Assembly: GCA_039934635.1 (NCBI GenBank) | Contig: JBDTLT010000233.1 | Location: 1-8,584, forward strand | Length of the DNA: 8,584 bases | Direction of reading: 5' to 3' | Source: DATLFA01 sp039934635 | GTDB lineage: Bacteria > Actinomycetota > Acidimicrobiia > Acidimicrobiales > WLNW01 | Part shown: positions 8,101 through 8,584 of the stretch, in pieces | Position numbering within the stretch: the stretch's first letter is position 1 | Layout: the number at the start of each line of letters is the position of its first letter | Notes under the pieces: model-generated | What the model saw: the letters and a program-made list of their open reading frames with translations, nothing else | What the model was told of the DNA's origin: nothing | The model's database searches: none | Made by a program: the position numbers and the translations under genes

Positions 8101-8486
8101 GCTCGGGCCCCGCGTCGCTGATGCCCTGGTTGCGCTTCAATTGGGAATGCAGGGTGCTGCGACGGGGCCGACCCACCCTTGACGATCTCGATGCCTTCGA
8201 TCTCGGCTTCGGTCGCGTCGAACAGTTCGGCTTCGTGAATCTCTGGACGCATTTCACCGAGGTAGCGCAACGCTACGAATTCACTCGCTACGACGTCGAC
8301 GTGGTCGTCGCCAAAGCCCAAGAGGTGTTTCCGGGCTGGCCCTGGCACTACAAGTGGCGGGGCAAGGTCATGGGGTCGATCGACACGGTCATCGTCCCGG
8401 GCGACCACTACGAGATGTTCACGGCGGAGAACGCACCGGTGCTCGCCCGCAGCATCGCCCCGTACTTGGTGGACTCCCAGCAATAA
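2187..8486 (+). CDS. single-module type I polyketide synthase: KS-AT-KR(DH)-ACP-TE
   Basis: This 2099-aa protein is a complete polyketide synthase module. KS spans about 27-455, with Cys200 in TACSTS, His336 in EAHGTGT and His376 in NIGH. AT spans about 549-845, with Ser642 in GHSLGEY and His743; GHSLGEY suggests malonyl-CoA. The KR structural part is about 940-1140, with a catalytic core at 1146-1345: NADP motif TGGLSGVG (1153-1160), Lys1276, the SS at 1299-1300, Tyr1313 and Asn1317. LVD at 1256-1258 leans toward a B-type alcohol. DH spans about 1386-1641, with His1396 in DEHRV and Asp1564 in HPALVD. The segment at 1666-1703 resembles a KR C-terminus, so the DH looks nested in the KR. The carrier domain (about 1727-1797) has its pantetheine Ser1759 in LGGHSL. 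TE spans about 1835-2095, with Ser1921 in GYSGG, Asp1948 and His2074. There is no ER domain. Expected chemistry is chain extension, ketoreduction, dehydration and TE release. KS, KR and DH wording resembles the clade found in hybrid NRPS-PKS systems. The start is GTG 2187 or ATG 2196; neither has a good ribosome binding site, and an in-frame stop at 2136 limits extension. Confidence 0.95.
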   Translation: MRDMRDIDEWSAAPLSSSSHESCSSETDIAIIGMAGRFPGSPTVEDLWLRVRDGDDCLRDLSAEELRTSGIDEALISSPDYVRRSGVLDAVECFDAEFFGIGARDASIMDPQHRLFLECTWETLESAGYVPEKFDGSIGVFGGCGANTYLLNNLLADPKLLNQIGWFLLRHTGNDKDFLTTGVSYRLDLRGPSINVQTACSTSLVAVHLAVQSLLLLECDMALAGGVTIEVPHGVGYRYLEGEILAPDGRCRAFDAASGGTVLTSGVGVVALRRAADALRDGDPILAMVKGSAVNNDGRRKVSYLAPSVDGHADVVREALAVSGVDARSIGLVEAHGTGTALGDPIEFDALTQAFRSQTDDTGFCRITSTKPNIGHLDTAAGVASLIKVIQAMQNRWLPPLANHTAPNPLLDLAASPFEISGEGRPWHSDGPRRAGVSSLGVGGTNAHVVVEEAPPSPLPSYAPPEQLLTLSARSEAALDRMSGRLADFLAARPDTSVADVAYTLSAGRREMPHRRVIVATATNEAVKLLQHPEPRRSHHALATDSAPEVGFLFPGGGSQYAGMAAGLDERFREFHRVRKEGVELVERHSGIDLTPLLAVDAEPEQLRRPTISLPAILVTEIALARQWMAWGVQPSSLIGHSLGEYTAAHLSGVLSFEDTIRLVIARASLMERVGGPGSAMMVVPLSEPEVLALLPKTLSLAAVNARDECVVSGAAEAVDSLAAVLAERDVPVQRIPLAAAAHSALLDPVLGEFLDVVRTVSLLPPTIRYVSNLTGTWITTAQATDPQYWVDHLRGTVRFADGLTAALSESPVVLVELGPGQSLSSYARRSPVKPVAIISGLRHPADSLDDTAHALASLGRAWAHGCLLDSTQTIGSATPRRRLSLPTYPFERTRYWFESAHGAGLTGGPGSPTPMVSVNSTRGRTPTDGPPRARRIDRVDDWCWEPVWAETPRAAPAVAPIGPWLVVADADDVDAAAVVAELRARGEKVDQRFAFDVGDAVAGAARAVVIVAPLPIDDVVEQFDRSQSRLVGDAALAARALAAGDGPARLAVLTRGALSVHHAATRPSDAMALGVTLVGPREYVDLHTVLVDVATDHAFDGPSVTAELVGCTFAVVAERERRLLAPSTQRRMLPPGAPSGPRFRDGGTYVVTGGLSGVGHAIAHHLASEHRANLVIVSSEPLPQRSDRAAFLARHSANHPTCRRLRALAALEAVAARVVALVADTADPMSLRRALDDAKAQIGHIDGAVHAAGRLVDRLLETVTAADLEAVIGAKARGAIVLADELERRGAELLVLVSSTSTVLAPAGQSGYVAANAALDALAGERDQLHVVTIDYGVWAGTGMAADAARRARLGLAVGNAIDHPVLSEYALNRNGAIEFVARLNPGHDWVVDEHRVRVADGSMGTPVLPGSGHLELMLAPLRHLDLPLALSDVYLHEPLVVPDGVDVTVRVTLSAPDDADARIVQIESDGGSGRTWILHSEATAVAQPEATLFGEVVDDVDRGADVAVDVFAKPREHLQFGPRWDAVTTATRTADIAVAHLRLPEAVDDDTSAWLAHPALVDVATACGVALADRGDAVLFVPSHYDAVVCHGPVGAEVLVTARRRPSDSADVLVVDLTIAEPGGRALLEIEGVTLRAVADLGGFTHPPPPAASAPAAHVARLLELAEDLGIRPLEGVEALTRVMASGVSRLVVSSVDLDDLREFDQSDAASNNGTSEPAAPQGTGTNLVDLLTEMWTDVLGVSPTPDDDFFELGGHSLIAIRLMSRVHKQLGVRLQLATLFEAPTIAKLAEVLVEADPGLAQLGQPATDAAPVSGAEPATTSAGSGTAKRTLPQSLVLMRDGSSDETPMFLVHGAGGNVLNLWGLAKALPAGRQIYGVQAHGVDGSAPPDNSVEEMAQRYVGAIRAIRPRGPYLLGGYSGGGVVALEMSRLFAESGDRVPRVVLLDTVPSLAEVPTLGRALLYAVENAVRSGPASLMPWLRFNWECRVLRRGRPTLDDLDAFDLGFGRVEQFGFVNLWTHFTEVAQRYEFTRYDVDVVVAKAQEVFPGWPWHYKWRGKVMGSIDTVIVPGDHYEMFTAENAPVLARSIAPYLVDSQQ
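2188..2205 (+). repeat. tandem 9-bp repeat duplicating the start codon of the polyketide synthase
   Basis: TGCGAGATA occurs twice head to tail (2188-2196 and 2197-2205). With the preceding G this gives GTG-CGA-GAT followed by ATG-CGA-GAT, so the protein begins M-R-D-M-R-D and two start codons lie 9 nt apart in the same frame. A slippage duplication is the simplest origin. Either codon could be the true start; no strong Shine-Dalgarno precedes them, the nearest purine run being AGGG at 2167-2170, 16 nt before the GTG. Confidence 0.6.
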
Positions 8487-8534
8487 GCGCGCCCGGGCCA
8501 ATGGGTGATTTCATCAGATTTCACGCGGCGTTCA

Positions 8535-8563
8535 TTGAAATAGTCGAAGTTGACTGAGATAGT
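8535..8563 (+). promoter_or_regulatory. candidate promoter reading out of the right edge
   Basis: TTGAAA (8535-8540) matches the -35 consensus at 5 of 6 positions. After a 17-bp spacer comes GATAGT (8558-8563), 4 of 6 to TATAAT. The surrounding 70 bp is clearly less GC-rich than the coding DNA. It would drive a plus-strand gene starting beyond the window. A second TTGACT (8550-8555) has no good -10 partner. The call rests on consensus matching alone. Confidence 0.3.
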
Positions 8564-8584
8564 TCTAGACAGCATGCTTTAGCA

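Noticed and set aside
8487..8505. GCCCGGGC-rich stretch after the synthase stop as a terminator
   Set aside because: It is a loopless 8-bp palindrome with no stem extension and no T-run, so it does not resemble an intrinsic terminator.

Overview
The window is high-GC bacterial DNA, densely coded with strong G/C bias at third codon positions. It looks actinobacterial. The best clue is a secreted protein made of repeats that open with an R-[VLI]-[LI]-D-T-R motif, a layout common in secreted proteins of high-GC actinobacteria. An Acidimicrobiia-like source (for example relatives of Ilumatobacter) is a guess from style and was not tested.

Layout. (1) Bases 3-107 (+): the last 34 codons of a gene that enters from the left. 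(2) Bases 131-1927 (-): an exported 598-aa cell-wall protein with a signal peptide, three tandem RVLDTR repeats, a proline-rich hinge and a C-terminal lysozyme-like lytic transglycosylase domain. Its stop lies 23 bp from the stop of the left-hand fragment, so the two genes converge. (3) Bases 1928-2186: a divergent control region of 259 bp. On the transglycosylase side, an 11-bp perfect inverted repeat would hide that gene's Shine-Dalgarno sequence in a hairpin. On the other side are a pair of direct repeats and the poorly marked start of the next gene. (4) Bases 2187-8486 (+): one 2099-aa type I polyketide synthase. (5) Bases 8487-8584: about 100 bp of less GC-rich DNA with a candidate promoter reading out of the window.

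The polyketide synthase is the main content. It is a complete single module: KS, AT, KR, DH, carrier protein (ACP/PCP-like) and thioesterase. The usual catalytic residues of every domain are visible. The DH follows the KR core and is followed by a segment resembling the normal KR C-terminus, so the DH appears to sit inside the KR, unlike the canonical DH-before-KR order. There is no enoylreductase and no obvious docking domain. The expected chemistry is condensation of an extender (probably malonyl), ketoreduction and dehydration to an unsaturated acyl chain, then release by the thioesterase. Whether it works once or iteratively, and on which starter, cannot be read from the window.

Nothing ties the transglycosylase and the synthase functionally beyond their shared divergent intergenic region. 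I saw no mobile elements, CRISPR arrays, tRNA or rRNA genes.
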